The notes beneath the pieces are model-generated. The model made no database searches. It was given only the letters and a program-made list of their open reading frames with translations, and had not been told where the DNA came from. DNA of 55,568 nt. Origin: Streptosporangiaceae bacterium (GTDB lineage Bacteria > Actinomycetota > Actinomycetes > Streptosporangiales > Streptosporangiaceae). The translations under genes and the position numbers were made by a program. Positions 1 through 8,660 of the stretch are shown in pieces (positions within the stretch are counted from its first letter, which is position 1; the number at the start of each line of letters is the position of its first letter). The stretch lies in contig JASHOL010000351.1 in NCBI GenBank assembly GCA_030041135.1, positions 1 through 55,568 on the forward strand, read 5' to 3'.

Positions 1-866
1 GGAGTCCGCAGCTCATGGCTGGCATCGGCGACGAACTGCCGCATCCGCTCCTCGGATCGCCTGGCCGCCGCCTCCGACCGCGACTGAGCCCGGAAGGCGC
101 TCTCGATGTGGCCCAGCATGGTGTTCAGCGACCGACCGAGTCGGCCCACCTCCGTGCGCGGGTCACGCTCGGGGACCCGCTGGGTCAGATCACCGGCTGC
201 GATGGCTCCGGCGGTCTTCTCTATGTCTGTGAGCGGCCGCAAGCTGGCCCTGACTACCCCGATGCCGACGACGACCAGGCACAGAAGGATGGCGGCACTG
301 ACGAAAACGTCCACGATAAGCAACTTGTCGATCGTGGCGTACTGGTCCGTCACGTCGACGCCGACGATGAGGGTTCCTCTGGAGGAGGCGCCTGTGTCCG
401 GGTCGGTAAAGGTTATGTTCTGAAAAGCTTCCACCCGCCAGAGACCGGATCCCGACACCGCGGAGACGGTTACCGGCGTCGGAGTATTCGAGGTCAGCCA
501 CGAGGCGCCAGCAGTAACCGCAGGACCGGGAAGTCCCTGGTCGCCCTCGCGGGCGGTAAACAGTCGGCTGCCGGAGTCGCCGAGCGCAACCCAGGGCTGT
601 GCCGACAATGACTGGTTGGGATTGATCCCGAGAGCAGGGCCGATGCCACGCTCATTCGTCAGCTCGAAGTACAGCCGACTGATCTGGTTGTCAGCCTGGC
701 CCAATAGGTAAGAGCGAAGGAAGGCGATCCCTGACACGCTGATAACTAGAAGCGCCACAGCTACGAGCGCGAGAACCGCAGTGATCAGCTTCGTGCGCAG
801 CGGCGTACGATCCGGCAGCTGCCGGACAGACTGCCAGAAACCGACTGATTGCGAGTTGGCGTGCAT
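1..866 (-). CDS. Sensor histidine kinase, N-terminal part (cut by window edge)
   Basis: Membrane sensor of a two-component system; its partner is the response regulator just upstream. The frame runs open from an ATG at 866 to the window edge (about 288 codons). A first membrane segment lies near residues 27-48 (LITAVLALVAVALLVISVSG), followed by an extracellular region of about 140 residues, a second membrane segment near 188-209, and a HAMP linker (LRPLTDIEKTAGAIAAGDL). The frame ends inside the HisKA box, FVADASHELRT, which holds the phospho-accepting His. The dimerisation remainder and the ATPase domain lie outside the window. It follows the regulator stop by 14 bp, so the two are an operon. 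The extracellular ligand cannot be told from sequence. Confidence 0.9.
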   Translation of the reverse strand, partial: MHANSQSVGFWQSVRQLPDRTPLRTKLITAVLALVAVALLVISVSGIAFLRSYLLGQADNQISRLYFELTNERGIGPALGINPNQSLSAQPWVALGDSGSRLFTAREGDQGLPGPAVTAGASWLTSNTPTPVTVSAVSGSGLWRVEAFQNITFTDPDTGASSRGTLIVGVDVTDQYATIDKLLIVDVFVSAAILLCLVVVGIGVVRASLRPLTDIEKTAGAIAAGDLTQRVPERDPRTEVGRLGRSLNTMLGHIESAFRAQSRSEAAARRSEERMRQFVADASHELRT

Positions 867-880
867 AACACGAGTAACGC

Positions 881-1603
881 CTAGGACGACGGAAGCCTTA
901 GCACGTAGCCAACGCCACGCAGCGTATGCAGGAGATGCGGCTCAGTAGTGTCGATCTTACGGCGGAGCACGGAGACATAGGACTCCACGATTCCGGTGTC
1001 TCCGCGGAAGTCGTAGTCCCACACGTGGTCGAGTATCTGCATCTTGGACAGCACCCGGTTGGCGTTGCCCATGAAATACCGCAGCAGCTTGAACTCGGTG
1101 GGAGAGAGCTGGATCTGCTTGCCGGCCCGCCAGACCTCGTGGCTGTCCTCGTCGAGCTCGAGGTCGGCGAACTTGAGCCGCGGCGGTGGCTCGCTGCCAT
1201 CCCCGCGCGTGCGCCGGAGCACTGCCCGGATCCTGGCGATGACCTCCTCCAGGCTGAACGGCTTGGTCACATAGTCGTCGCCGCCGAGCGTCAGGCCACG
1301 GATCTTGTCCTCGGTCGAGTCACGCGCGGTCAGGAAGACCACGGGTATCTGGGCGCCGCCGCCGCGCAGGCGCCTGACTACGTCAAACCCGTCCATATCG
1401 GGAAGCATGACGTCCAGTACGATCAAGTCGGGCCGGTGCCGCTGCGCAGCCTGGACCGCCTCGTTGCCCGCGCCCGCGGTGATCACCTCGAACCCCGAGT
1501 ACCGCAGGCTGGCTGCCAGCAGTTCAAGAATGTTCGGCTCGTCCTCGACCACAAGCAGCCGGGCATCGGGGTCCCGGCGTCCGTTACTGTGCTGGCTGCT
1601 CAT
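881..1603 (-). CDS. OmpR/PhoB-family response regulator
   Basis: DNA-binding response regulator of 240 residues, the usual length for the family. The receiver domain (about residues 13-125) has the acidic pair in VVEDEPN, the phosphorylatable Asp in LIVLDVMLPDMDG, and the conserved Lys in YVTKPF. The C-terminal winged helix (about 145-237) ends in GVGYVLRLPSS. The ATG at 1603 gives the canonical N-terminus MSSQHSN; the frame stays open far upstream but that part has no family similarity. It is first in an operon with the downstream histidine kinase, which presumably phosphorylates it. Confidence 0.95.
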   Translation of the reverse strand: MSSQHSNGRRDPDARLLVVEDEPNILELLAASLRYSGFEVITAGAGNEAVQAAQRHRPDLIVLDVMLPDMDGFDVVRRLRGGGAQIPVVFLTARDSTEDKIRGLTLGGDDYVTKPFSLEEVIARIRAVLRRTRGDGSEPPPRLKFADLELDEDSHEVWRAGKQIQLSPTEFKLLRYFMGNANRVLSKMQILDHVWDYDFRGDTGIVESYVSVLRRKIDTTEPHLLHTLRGVGYVLRLPSS

Positions 1604-1857
1604 TGGCCCATTGTCCGTCGGCTCCCTGAGGGTTAGCTGAATGCATCCTGAGCCGGGCCTCCGCAATTCGGGCAGGCCAGCTATGAGCAAGGCGCGGGCA
1701 CATCCGGATATCCGCTGCTTACAGTGCATTTCCGGCTGCGCGCAGGTAACGAGAAGGCGGCCTTCCCGCGCATTCGAACCATAGGAGACATTGCAATACC
1801 GGCGCACGAGCAGGGTCAAGGCAGAGTCAAGGCCTGCGGCATGCGCCCGTTGTGGCC

Positions 1858-3108
1858 TCAGCTCTCCTGCTGCGACCCAGTGATGAGGTCCTTCGGCACT
1901 GGCCGGCCAGTCTGCAGGTCGTTGAATAGCACCTTCGCCTGCGAGGTGTTCCAAATCACGGACTCGCCGGCCGGAGTCATGGCGGTCGAGGTGGCGATCG
2001 GCACGGTCGTCGTCAGCGGGTCGCGCATGGCCTCGGCGACCTGGTAGAGGTCGTACAGGCTGGTCCCGTTGTCCACGGTCAAGGCGTCCACGACGCCGGA
2101 GGCGGCCGGGAGCGAGGCGAACGGGTTCAATATGACAGTGGCGCTCGTCATCTTGTCGAGCAGGGCCTTGAGGAAGATCCGCTGGTCCTGCTCGCGCTGG
2201 AGGTCCTGGGTGAGGAAGCTCTCCCGGTCCCGCACGTAGGCCAGCGCCTGTCCGCCGTTCAGGGTCTGGCAGCCCTTCTTCAGGCTCACCCCTGACGCCA
2301 CGTCGTGCAGCGGCGCGGCTATGCACATCCGCACGCCGCCCACGTCGTTGACGACACTGACGAATCCGCCGAAGCCAATGTCCATGAAGTGACTTATGTA
2401 CAAGCCAGTGGCGTCCTGGACGGTCTTGGCCAGCAGCTTCGGGCCGCCGAGATCGAAGGCCGCGTTGATCTTGTTCATGCCGTAGCCGGGGATGTCAACG
2501 TAGGAGTCGCGCGGGATGCTGAGCAGGAGCGGACGCCCGCCCCCGGCCGGAATGTGCAGCACCATGATCGTGTCGGACCGGGCGCCGCTGATCTCGCTGG
2601 AGAACCCGGTGACGTACTTGCGCTCCTCGGCGACGGTCAGCCCCTGGCGGCTGTCGGAGCCGGCGATCAGCCAGTTGGTCCCGGACCCGGGAGCGGGCCG
2701 TCCTGGGTAATTGACCAGTATGTTCTCGCGGTGCAACTTGGAGTTCAGGTAGAAGTACGTCCCCGCGGTTCCGGCGATGAGCAGCGCGATCAGTGCCGCG
2801 AGGACGATGAGGATGCGCTTGGGGCGGGTCCAGCGGCGCCATCGGCTGTCGCGAGGGACGCCGTGGATCCTTGACCGCCACGGCGAGCCGGGCTCGGACT
2901 TGACCGGCGGCTGCTCGGGCCACTCCCCCGGCGGTGCGGTCGATGAGCCGGTTCCCGCCCCGTAATGCCTCACTTGATACTGGCCGGCCGCCGTGCTGTC
3001 CGAGCTGCCCTGCTGGCCGACGGGAATGCCAACTGTCTGGTCAGCCGCGCCGGGCTGGTTCTCGGCTTGCCGCCCGTCGCGGAACCAGTCGTCTGGCCAC
3101 TCGCCCAT
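1858..3108 (-). CDS. LCP (LytR-CpsA-Psr) family cell-wall glycopolymer transferase
   Basis: LCP proteins attach glycopolymers such as teichoic acid or arabinogalactan to peptidoglycan outside the membrane. The protein has 416 residues. A disordered Pro/Gly/Gln-rich cytoplasmic tail (1-90) precedes one membrane anchor (ILIVLAALIALLIAGTAG, about 100-120). The LCP domain follows (about 145-330): NWLIAGSDSRQG, ARSDTIMVLHIP, LLLSIPRDSYVDIPGYGMNKINAAF, and YVRDRES, which supply the Arg and Asp residues that bind polyprenyl phosphate and metal. The ATG at 3108 is preceded by GGAG at good spacing. The gene stands alone; 254 bp separate it from the two-component operon downstream. Confidence 0.92.
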   Translation of the reverse strand: MGEWPDDWFRDGRQAENQPGAADQTVGIPVGQQGSSDSTAAGQYQVRHYGAGTGSSTAPPGEWPEQPPVKSEPGSPWRSRIHGVPRDSRWRRWTRPKRILIVLAALIALLIAGTAGTYFYLNSKLHRENILVNYPGRPAPGSGTNWLIAGSDSRQGLTVAEERKYVTGFSSEISGARSDTIMVLHIPAGGGRPLLLSIPRDSYVDIPGYGMNKINAAFDLGGPKLLAKTVQDATGLYISHFMDIGFGGFVSVVNDVGGVRMCIAAPLHDVASGVSLKKGCQTLNGGQALAYVRDRESFLTQDLQREQDQRIFLKALLDKMTSATVILNPFASLPAASGVVDALTVDNGTSLYDLYQVAEAMRDPLTTTVPIATSTAMTPAGESVIWNTSQAKVLFNDLQTGRPVPKDLITGSQQES

Positions 3109-3296
3109 GGTGGCTCCTGCCCATCGCCCTCTGTGTCTGCATCGTCTCTACCTGCTAGACGGGCCGCAAGCCAAATCGGCTGCGTCGGGAACGGGCAATT
3201 ACCTGGCCGCTATTGCCGCCGCCGAATGCTCTTACCTACCCGTTGTCGATGGTAGAGGGCGCAAGGGGCGGAACGGGCCACCTCCGCGCGACTGCG

Positions 3297-4154
3297 CTAC
3301 GTTCGTGCGCGGCCGCCCCACCAGATCGTGGCCACCTCACGCCCGGCCGATCCCAGGTCAGTGGGGTGGTCCGGGTCGATGCCCGCGTCCTGGAGCGCGC
3401 CAGCGACGTCGGCGGCTCGGCCGGGAGGCAGACAGAGGCGTCGCCTGGTCACGTCCACGAGTTCGCCGAAGCTCGCATAATCAGCGCCGCCTGGCCTGCG
3501 CCAGGACTCGTGGCCGGCCTCTATCCCCAGGGCAGCCAGAATTGCCAGGAGATCTGCGGCCGTAGGGCCGTCAGGCCGGCGCAGGCCGTGGAACCTGAGC
3601 CACAAGTCGTTGAGCGAGGTCAGCGGGTGCGTCCCGGTCATCTCGACGACTACAAGCCGCCGTGCGGCGCCGGTCAGCGCGGCCAGAAACGGCCGGATGT
3701 CCTGGACGTTATAGGTAACGTGGTGGCAGGTCACGACGTCGGCCCGGCCGACCTCATCAGCGACCGCCGGCCACACGCCTTGGACCAGCCTGGCTCGCAT
3801 CCCCGCGTCTTCCGCCCGCCTGCCGAGTAGCTCAAGCATGCCGGGCTCGGCGTCTACGGCTGTCAGTTCCGTGCACCGGGGCAGAAGTGGCAGGCAGGCC
3901 GAGCCGGCGCCCGACCCTATGTCGAGCACACTGCCCGGCGGATCAAGCGCCTCCCAGGCGCGCTGATAAGAGGGCCCGCCAGGCGCCGCTGCCAGCCTGT
4001 CGGCCCGCCGGGCGAAGACCTGCCTCGGAAGCACCCAGGGCGACTCGGACACTGCGGCGGTGATGTGCTCGGGGATAGCCCATGCCTCGAGGTCTGCCCG
4101 CCACTGGCGGAGCAACTCGTCGGCGGAACCCGCCTCGTTCCCTTCAATGGTCAT
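3297..4154 (-). CDS. Class I SAM-dependent methyltransferase
   Basis: Soluble methyltransferase of 285 residues with a Rossmann-type SAM domain. Motif I is VLDIGSGAGSA (about residues 75-85), followed by the acidic end of beta 2 in LTAVDAEPGML. A later DVVTCHHVTYNV segment fits motif IV. The substrate is not evident; small-molecule methylation is the usual role in this group. The start is an ATG at 4154 with only a weak upstream ribosome binding site. It is a single gene, with 188 bp to the LCP gene downstream and 238 bp to the Roadblock-like gene upstream. Confidence 0.85.
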   Translation of the reverse strand: MTIEGNEAGSADELLRQWRADLEAWAIPEHITAAVSESPWVLPRQVFARRADRLAAAPGGPSYQRAWEALDPPGSVLDIGSGAGSACLPLLPRCTELTAVDAEPGMLELLGRRAEDAGMRARLVQGVWPAVADEVGRADVVTCHHVTYNVQDIRPFLAALTGAARRLVVVEMTGTHPLTSLNDLWLRFHGLRRPDGPTAADLLAILAALGIEAGHESWRRPGGADYASFGELVDVTRRRLCLPPGRAADVAGALQDAGIDPDHPTDLGSAGREVATIWWGGRART

Positions 4155-4314
4155 CGGGACAAAACGCTACGCCATCCGCGCGAGATCGCACCCGTCGCGG
4201 TCGATTGCCAACACGCGCTCGGCCGTGCGTGCGTCGAAACGCCACTGGTGTGGTTAGGGCGGATATACGATGCTAAACACGCCGAGAATGAGGCCGAGTG
4301 ACTGTATAAATAGG

Positions 4315-4350
4315 GCCTGCCTGCGAGAAGATAGAGGCCCGCAGGCGGGC
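4315..4350 (-). terminator. Possible terminator hairpin after the Roadblock-like gene
   Basis: Ten-base arms at 4315-4324 and 4341-4350 pair with one mismatch around a 16-nt loop. The hairpin lies 43 nt past the stop codon of the minus-strand gene at 4393. No clear T tract follows, which is normal for high-GC actinomycetes. The call rests on position and pairing only. Confidence 0.35.
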
Positions 4351-4392
4351 GTGGTATCGGCTAATAGCCGCCGAAGTAATCAGGTTCCGACC

Positions 4393-4764
4393 TCAGAGAG
4401 CGAGCTCAGACTCGACCCGCTTTAGGCTGTGCCGTGCCATTGCGAGGTTCGACCTCGCGCGGTCAAGCACGAGGTACAAAAACAGTCCATGGTCGTTGTC
4501 CGCGCTCTTCAGCGGCCGGATGACGTGGTAGTGCTTGGACAGCGTGATGAGGATGTCCTCGACTGCATCGTCGCTGCCCAGCGAGGCCAAGCTGCGCATC
4601 TTGGCCCGGACTACGTCCGTCTCCCCGGCTGCGGCTACCTCCATGTCGAGTTGATTGCTGCCGCCGAGAGAGCCTAGCGACATGCCGCTGTCGGAGTCGA
4701 CTAAAGCAACGCCAATGGCGCCTTCTACGGCCATGGCCTCCTTGAGTCCGGTTTCGATGTTCAT
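4393..4764 (-). CDS. Roadblock/LC7-like small regulatory protein (copy 1)
   Basis: A 123-residue protein of Roadblock/LC7 size and pattern: an N-terminal helix (MNIETGLKEAMAVEGAIG), a strand VALVDSDSGMSLG, and alternating helices and strands (EDILITLSKHYHVIRPL; LFLYLVLDRARSNLAMARH). Roadblock proteins in bacteria often act as partners or GAP-like regulators of small GTPases (for example MglB and the actinomycete CvnB proteins), but no GTPase lies in this window. The paralogue at 7692-8072 shares the C-terminal signature LDRARxNLAMARH. It is divergent from the PATAN-like gene at 5099, suggesting shared control. Family assignment is by pattern; function is inferred. Confidence 0.75.
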   Translation of the reverse strand: MNIETGLKEAMAVEGAIGVALVDSDSGMSLGSLGGSNQLDMEVAAAGETDVVRAKMRSLASLGSDDAVEDILITLSKHYHVIRPLKSADNDHGLFLYLVLDRARSNLAMARHSLKRVESELAL

Positions 4765-5098
4765 GCGGTGCCTCCAGCGTGCTCTATTACGTGACTTAAA
4801 CCGTAGCGACGTATGGTCATGCGTACTCGCTAAATGAGGCGAAAATGGATTACCCTGGGTAGCCGCCGATTACTAGCTGTATATGGATTTCACGGACTGT
4901 GCGTCGTGGGAGCCGTTTGCGCGGCATTCGTCGTACTGGTTGCAGCGTGCACGAGAGCAAAGTAGCCTTGTATCCGAGTGATTACGTATTGTAATCGCCA
5001 CCTACGGCGGCACCGGCGCAGTCGGTACGTGAGCACCCGCCGGGTGGCGTCGGAGTACCCCGCAGGTGGTCTGTACCAGGGAGAGATCTCGGCTGGCT
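4765..5098. promoter_or_regulatory. Divergent promoter region between the Roadblock-like and PATAN-like genes
   Basis: These 334 bases are clearly more AT-rich than the neighbouring genes and hold no convincing ORF, as expected for two divergent promoters. A perfect inverted repeat, GATTAC-GTATT-GTAATC, lies at 4980-4996 and could be an operator. The GGGAGAG at about 5080 is the ribosome binding site of the plus-strand gene. Confidence 0.5.
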
Positions 5099-6538
5099 AT
5101 GTCAGATGATCGGGCCGGGCCCAGGATCGCCGCGGTGCTAGAAGGCGGTGCCCTGCAGAACGCTTGCGGTGCCTTAGAAGTTCAGGGCGACCCTGGCGGG
5201 GTGATCTACCTCGACAAGGGCACGATCACGTACGCGCAGTCGGATTGGACCCCGGACCTCGCGGCCAGGCTGCGAGGCGCGGTGCGATCGGCGGCGGGCC
5301 TGCGCGAACTCGTGGCCGCCGGTGACCAGCCAGCAGGCAACCTCGGCGCATCGCTCATCGAGCACGGCCACGTCAGCGCGGACGAACTGACGGAACTGCT
5401 GCATTCGGTGATCGTGGACGCCCTCATCGCGCTCACCGTGCCACTGTCAGACGAGGCGGTCGTGGCCGGACTACGGCTCGTCTCGGGTCGCGTGCACTGG
5501 GCCGCGGCGTTCACCCGCCTCGCGATCAGCGCCGTCCGAGCCGAGGCGGTGAGCCGCGCGGAGCGCATGGCGGCCTGCCCGGTGCCGCGTGGCGCTCCAG
5601 TGGAATTGTGCGATCTGACCGGCGGGCCGGTGGTGCTTACCGGCGAGCAGTGGGCGCTCGCCGCCGAGATGACCGGCACATTCTCCGCGAATGACCTGGC
5701 GTGGGCTGCCGGGTTCTCCATGTATGAGACGGTAAGCTACGTCGATGATCTTGTTGAGGCGGGACTGTGCACGCTCCGCCAATCGGGGGAATCGACTTCT
5801 GACCGGCGGACGGGCCCGGCCTCGTCCGGACCGGCCGCGGTGAGAGAGTTGCCCGTGGGACTGGCGCCGGGCCAGCGGACCACCGGTTCCTCGCCCGGCG
5901 AGCAGGCAGCCGTCGGCCCCTCGCCCGGCGAGCAGCCGATACCGCGGCGTAAGCCAGGCGAGTCCGCCGCCGCGCGGGCCGCGGCAGCGGCACGTGGCCA
6001 GGCGACAGCAGTAGCCGACGTGGAGGCCGCGACAGCGGGCGTCGAGGCCGACTTCGATGACGCGGACGCCACGATGGTCCTGCCAGCAGTTGGCCGTCTG
6101 GCCGCCGTCAGCGGTCCGGAGAACGCGAACGGCCGGGGTGAAGCGAACGGCCGCATTGACCCGTCGAGCTGGGGTAAGGCGAACGGCCGGACTGACGCAT
6201 CTAGCCGGGCTGACGCGAGCGGTCGGCACGACGCGAGCGGTCGGACTGACGCATGCAGCCGGGCTGACGCGAGCAGTCGGCACGACGCGAGCGGTCGGAC
6301 TGACGCATGCAGCCGGGCTGACGCGAGCGGTCGGCACGACGCGAGCGGTCGGCACGACGCGAGCGGTCGGCACGACGCGAGCGGTCGGCACGACGCGAGC
6401 GGTCGGCACGACGCGAGCGGTCGGCACGACGCGAGCGGTCCGGCCGAGGCGGTCCCGCTGCTTGTCCCTTCCGAGTTCACGCCGGTGCCGATCGAATCGC
6501 TGCAGCGCGTACTCGAAGGGCTGAGAAGGCTCAGCTGA
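5099..6538 (+). CDS. PATAN/DUF4388-like protein with C-terminal hexapeptide repeats
   Basis: 479 residues. The N-terminal part (about 10-60) has the PATAN/DUF4388 pattern: GALEVQGDPGGVIYLDKGTITYAQS. Helices follow (LTELLHSVIVDALIAL), then a winged-helix-like segment (about 175-235: LTGEQWALAAEMTGTFSANDLAWAAGFS). From about residue 245 the chain is disordered and from about 355 it becomes a charged repeat of the unit GRHDAS and variants. Such proteins occur in bacterial signalling beside GTPase regulators; the function here is unknown. The ATG at 5099 is preferred over a GTG at 5066 because the ribosome binding site and domain start fit better. It is a paralogue of 6763-7692. Confidence 0.8.
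   Translation: MSDDRAGPRIAAVLEGGALQNACGALEVQGDPGGVIYLDKGTITYAQSDWTPDLAARLRGAVRSAAGLRELVAAGDQPAGNLGASLIEHGHVSADELTELLHSVIVDALIALTVPLSDEAVVAGLRLVSGRVHWAAAFTRLAISAVRAEAVSRAERMAACPVPRGAPVELCDLTGGPVVLTGEQWALAAEMTGTFSANDLAWAAGFSMYETVSYVDDLVEAGLCTLRQSGESTSDRRTGPASSGPAAVRELPVGLAPGQRTTGSSPGEQAAVGPSPGEQPIPRRKPGESAAARAAAAARGQATAVADVEAATAGVEADFDDADATMVLPAVGRLAAVSGPENANGRGEANGRIDPSSWGKANGRTDASSRADASGRHDASGRTDACSRADASSRHDASGRTDACSRADASGRHDASGRHDASGRHDASGRHDASGRHDASGRHDASGPAEAVPLLVPSEFTPVPIESLQRVLEGLRRLS
6186..6438 (+). repeat. In-frame 18-bp tandem repeat array in a coding region
   Basis: Units of 18 bp (consensus cggcacgacgcgagcggt) encode GRHDAS. The last six units are identical. Earlier units carry variants (RTDACS, SRADAS) arranged as a 54-bp higher-order repeat present twice. 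All units stay in frame. Near-identity of the last copies points to recent expansion by slippage or recombination. Confidence 0.95.
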
Positions 6539-6762
6539 TCCGCGCGGAGTCTGCCGTTAGCGGCTGCTCGGGCCGTCGCGGCTACGGTGGGGGCATGCCG
6601 GGATACAGGCCCGTCTCGGCTGGAGCGCTGCGGCCATGGTGGGCTGGGCGCGCCCCTGTCCCGTTCCGGACTTCGAGTTGGGCGCGAAGCCGCTCGGTCA
6701 GCGGCGCCGTCGTTTCCGGCGCCGACAACAGCGGCCGCCGTCGGCGTGCTGGTCCATATCGC

Positions 6763-7692
6763 TCAGCTTCGGCACTCCGTGGGACCTTTCTCATCGGACA
6801 CCGCCTGGAGGAAAGAGATCGCTGCAGGGCACGGCTCAAGCGGACCGAGGTCGTCGCGTTGCCTCGGGTCCAGGGCGCGGCCTGCATGGTCGGCGACCAA
6901 CAGCAAGTGAAGGGCCGCAAGCCGGTAGACCTCGGTTGTCGTGCCGAACACGCTTCGGCCAAGCGCCCAGGACAGGGTGCGGGGGGTTGTCGCGGTCCTG
7001 GCCCGAATGAGCAGCGCCCACTGCAAAGCCGACACCTGGACGCGAGCGGCGTGCAGCCTCGGGCTTCGAGACACTGTCGTGTCGGCGGTGACTAGGGCCG
7101 CCATCTGCCGGACCAGATGCAGCCTCCTGGTGATCTCGGCTATGAGCGAATCGGCTGGCACGCTCATGAGCTCAGGCCCGCTGGGCCCTTTATCCGCGCG
7201 GAACCTGCCGATGGCTGACTGGCTGAGCACCAGGTCCAGCACGGCGTCGAAGGCGGGCTCGACGCGAAGCAGCGAGGCCAGCAGGTCGCTCTCGGGTTTT
7301 CCTCTGTTCGGAGCGCTGCCTGGCCCAGTCGCGGACTGGCCGTTCAGCGAGGGATCGGCGGGCGACGGCCCGCCGGCCTGCGGAACTACGGCCGATGGCA
7401 GGTAGTGTGCTCGTGGCGTAGCTGCGGCTAACAGAGCGGCCGGCGCCGAACTCGCGTGCGGCGAGGCCGCAGGCAAGCCAGGGGTTCGGCTCGACTCGGC
7501 GCCGGCGATGAGCCCGCCGTGCAAGTAGATGACACCGTCGCTACGTCCGGAGAACGGGAGGATCCCGGTACTTCGCCCGGTGGCTAGCCGCCGCAACCGA
7601 GCGGCGAGCAGGTCGGCATAACCGGCCGTCGGCCGGGGCGGCTTGACTCCGTCCGCTGCCTGGCCGCCGCGGAATTGGGCGAACTCGTCCAT
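6763..7692 (-). CDS. PATAN/DUF4388-like protein (copy 2)
   Basis: 309 residues, paralogous to 5099-6538 but without the repeat tail. The N-terminal PATAN-like part reads STGILPFSGRSDGVIYLHGGLIAGAES (about 38-66). After a Pro/Ala/Ser-rich linker (70-130) comes a helical region (LLASLLRVEPAFDAVLDLVLSQ) and a winged-helix-like end (VSALQWALLIRARTATTPRTLSWALGRSV). Its ATG overlaps the stop of the upstream Roadblock-like gene (TGATG at 7690-7694), so translation is probably coupled and the products probably interact. Molecular function is unknown. Confidence 0.75.
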   Translation of the reverse strand: MDEFAQFRGGQAADGVKPPRPTAGYADLLAARLRRLATGRSTGILPFSGRSDGVIYLHGGLIAGAESSRTPGLPAASPHASSAPAALLAAATPRAHYLPSAVVPQAGGPSPADPSLNGQSATGPGSAPNRGKPESDLLASLLRVEPAFDAVLDLVLSQSAIGRFRADKGPSGPELMSVPADSLIAEITRRLHLVRQMAALVTADTTVSRSPRLHAARVQVSALQWALLIRARTATTPRTLSWALGRSVFGTTTEVYRLAALHLLLVADHAGRALDPRQRDDLGPLEPCPAAISFLQAVSDEKGPTECRS

Positions 7693-8072
7693 CAGGCGAA
7701 GCCTACGCAGAAGCTGCGAATGGCGTGCCGCGCCATCGCGAGATTCGCTCGGGCGCGATCAAGGACCACAAGTAATATTACGGTCTGAGTCGGCGCAGGT
7801 TTCAGCATGCGAATCAACTGGAAATGGTTGTTAAAGGTCACCATGATGTCCTCAAGCTCATCGCTGACCGCCAGCGCGCCAGCCACGTGTGAGAGGACAC
7901 CGGCGATGTCGGCCGCACCGGCGGCGGCCGTGGACAGGCTCAGGCCGTCGCCATCCTCGGCCGAGGCCAGGACCATGCCCGTGGATGCGTCGATGAGGCC
8001 TGCCAGCTGGAAGCCATCGATCGTGGTCACCGGATCGAGCAGCGTTTCGGTCGCAGGCGGCAGACAGATCAT
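7692..8072 (-). CDS. Roadblock/LC7-like small regulatory protein (copy 2)
   Basis: 126 residues with the same pattern as 4393-4764: VTTIDGFQLAGLIDASTGMVLASAED, LEDIMVTFNNHFQLIRML, and VILLVVLDRARANLAMARH. It is first in a two-gene operon with the PATAN-like gene, overlapping it by one base. Pairing with a PATAN-like protein in both loci suggests that the two families form a complex. No catalytic residues are expected in this fold. Confidence is moderate because the family is assigned by eye. Confidence 0.72.
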   Translation of the reverse strand: MICLPPATETLLDPVTTIDGFQLAGLIDASTGMVLASAEDGDGLSLSTAAAGAADIAGVLSHVAGALAVSDELEDIMVTFNNHFQLIRMLKPAPTQTVILLVVLDRARANLAMARHAIRSFCVGFA

Positions 8073-8660
8073 CCCCTTCTCGCCTTGGCACGACTGGGCC
8101 GGGCGCGAAACACGCTGCCACGCGACACGGTGTCATGCACGCTTATCGTAAGACCGCAATTGGCTTTGGTCTCGGCACTGTGGCGATTACGAGCAAATAG
8201 CAGATGCAATGACCGTTATATGCAGAGCCACATCCGAACTTAAAGCTTGCGCTAATCCTTCCGGGTGCCAGATCACCGGCCGCCGCGGTCGACCTCCCGA
8301 CGTGGTGAACCAAGGCCGTGGTCAGGGCATCTTGCTGCCGTTCTCCGGCATCGTGTAAGTTCTCCACACTTTCGCGGTCGCTTTGACCTGGTATGTACCC
8401 GACAACTTGAACGATGCCGGCAGCCTGCGGCAGTGCGGGCGCCCCGAGACCAGCCGACGGCCATACCGGGCACCGCGTCGGCAGCAAACCGCCCACTGCT
8501 GCTGTAGCGATGCGTGCTGGAGTGGGCGGACCGTTGGAGTCGTGAACTGGAGTCTGGGGAGCGGGCAGCCACTGGAGTCTGCGGGGCGGGCAGCCACTGG
8601 AGTCTGCGGGGCGGCCAGCCACTGGAGTCTGCGGGACGGGCAGCGACTAGTCGGCCGCCA
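8073..8660. other. 588-bp intergenic region without a convincing gene
   Basis: Short ORFs on both strands lack ribosome binding sites and recognisable products. The left part (8130-8260) is AT-richer and should carry the promoter of the minus-strand Roadblock/PATAN operon. The right part holds a 25-bp tandem repeat array. Confidence 0.6.
8543..8643. repeat. 25-bp tandem repeats before the LacI stop codon
   Basis: Three near-identical 25-bp units at 8569-8593, 8594-8618 and 8619-8643 (start ccactggagtctgcgg) follow a more degenerate fourth unit near 8543-8568. There are no spacers, so this is a minisatellite and not CRISPR. It ends 17 bp from the stop of the LacI gene. Confidence 0.92.

Noticed and set aside
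15-611. Plus-strand open frame of 198 codons at the left edge
   Set aside because: Antisense of a histidine kinase with two membrane segments, HAMP and the start of HisKA.
1604-2326. Extension of the response regulator frame upstream to 2326
   Set aside because: The extra part has no domain and overlaps the LCP gene on the same strand; the receiver domain begins right after ATG 1603.
5471-6480. Two long minus-strand frames over the hexapeptide array
   Set aside because: A repeat without stops in any frame keeps antisense frames open. The plus frame has a proper domain, start and ribosome binding site.
8543-8643. CRISPR array
   Set aside because: The 25-bp units are directly adjacent with no spacers, and no cas genes are in the window.
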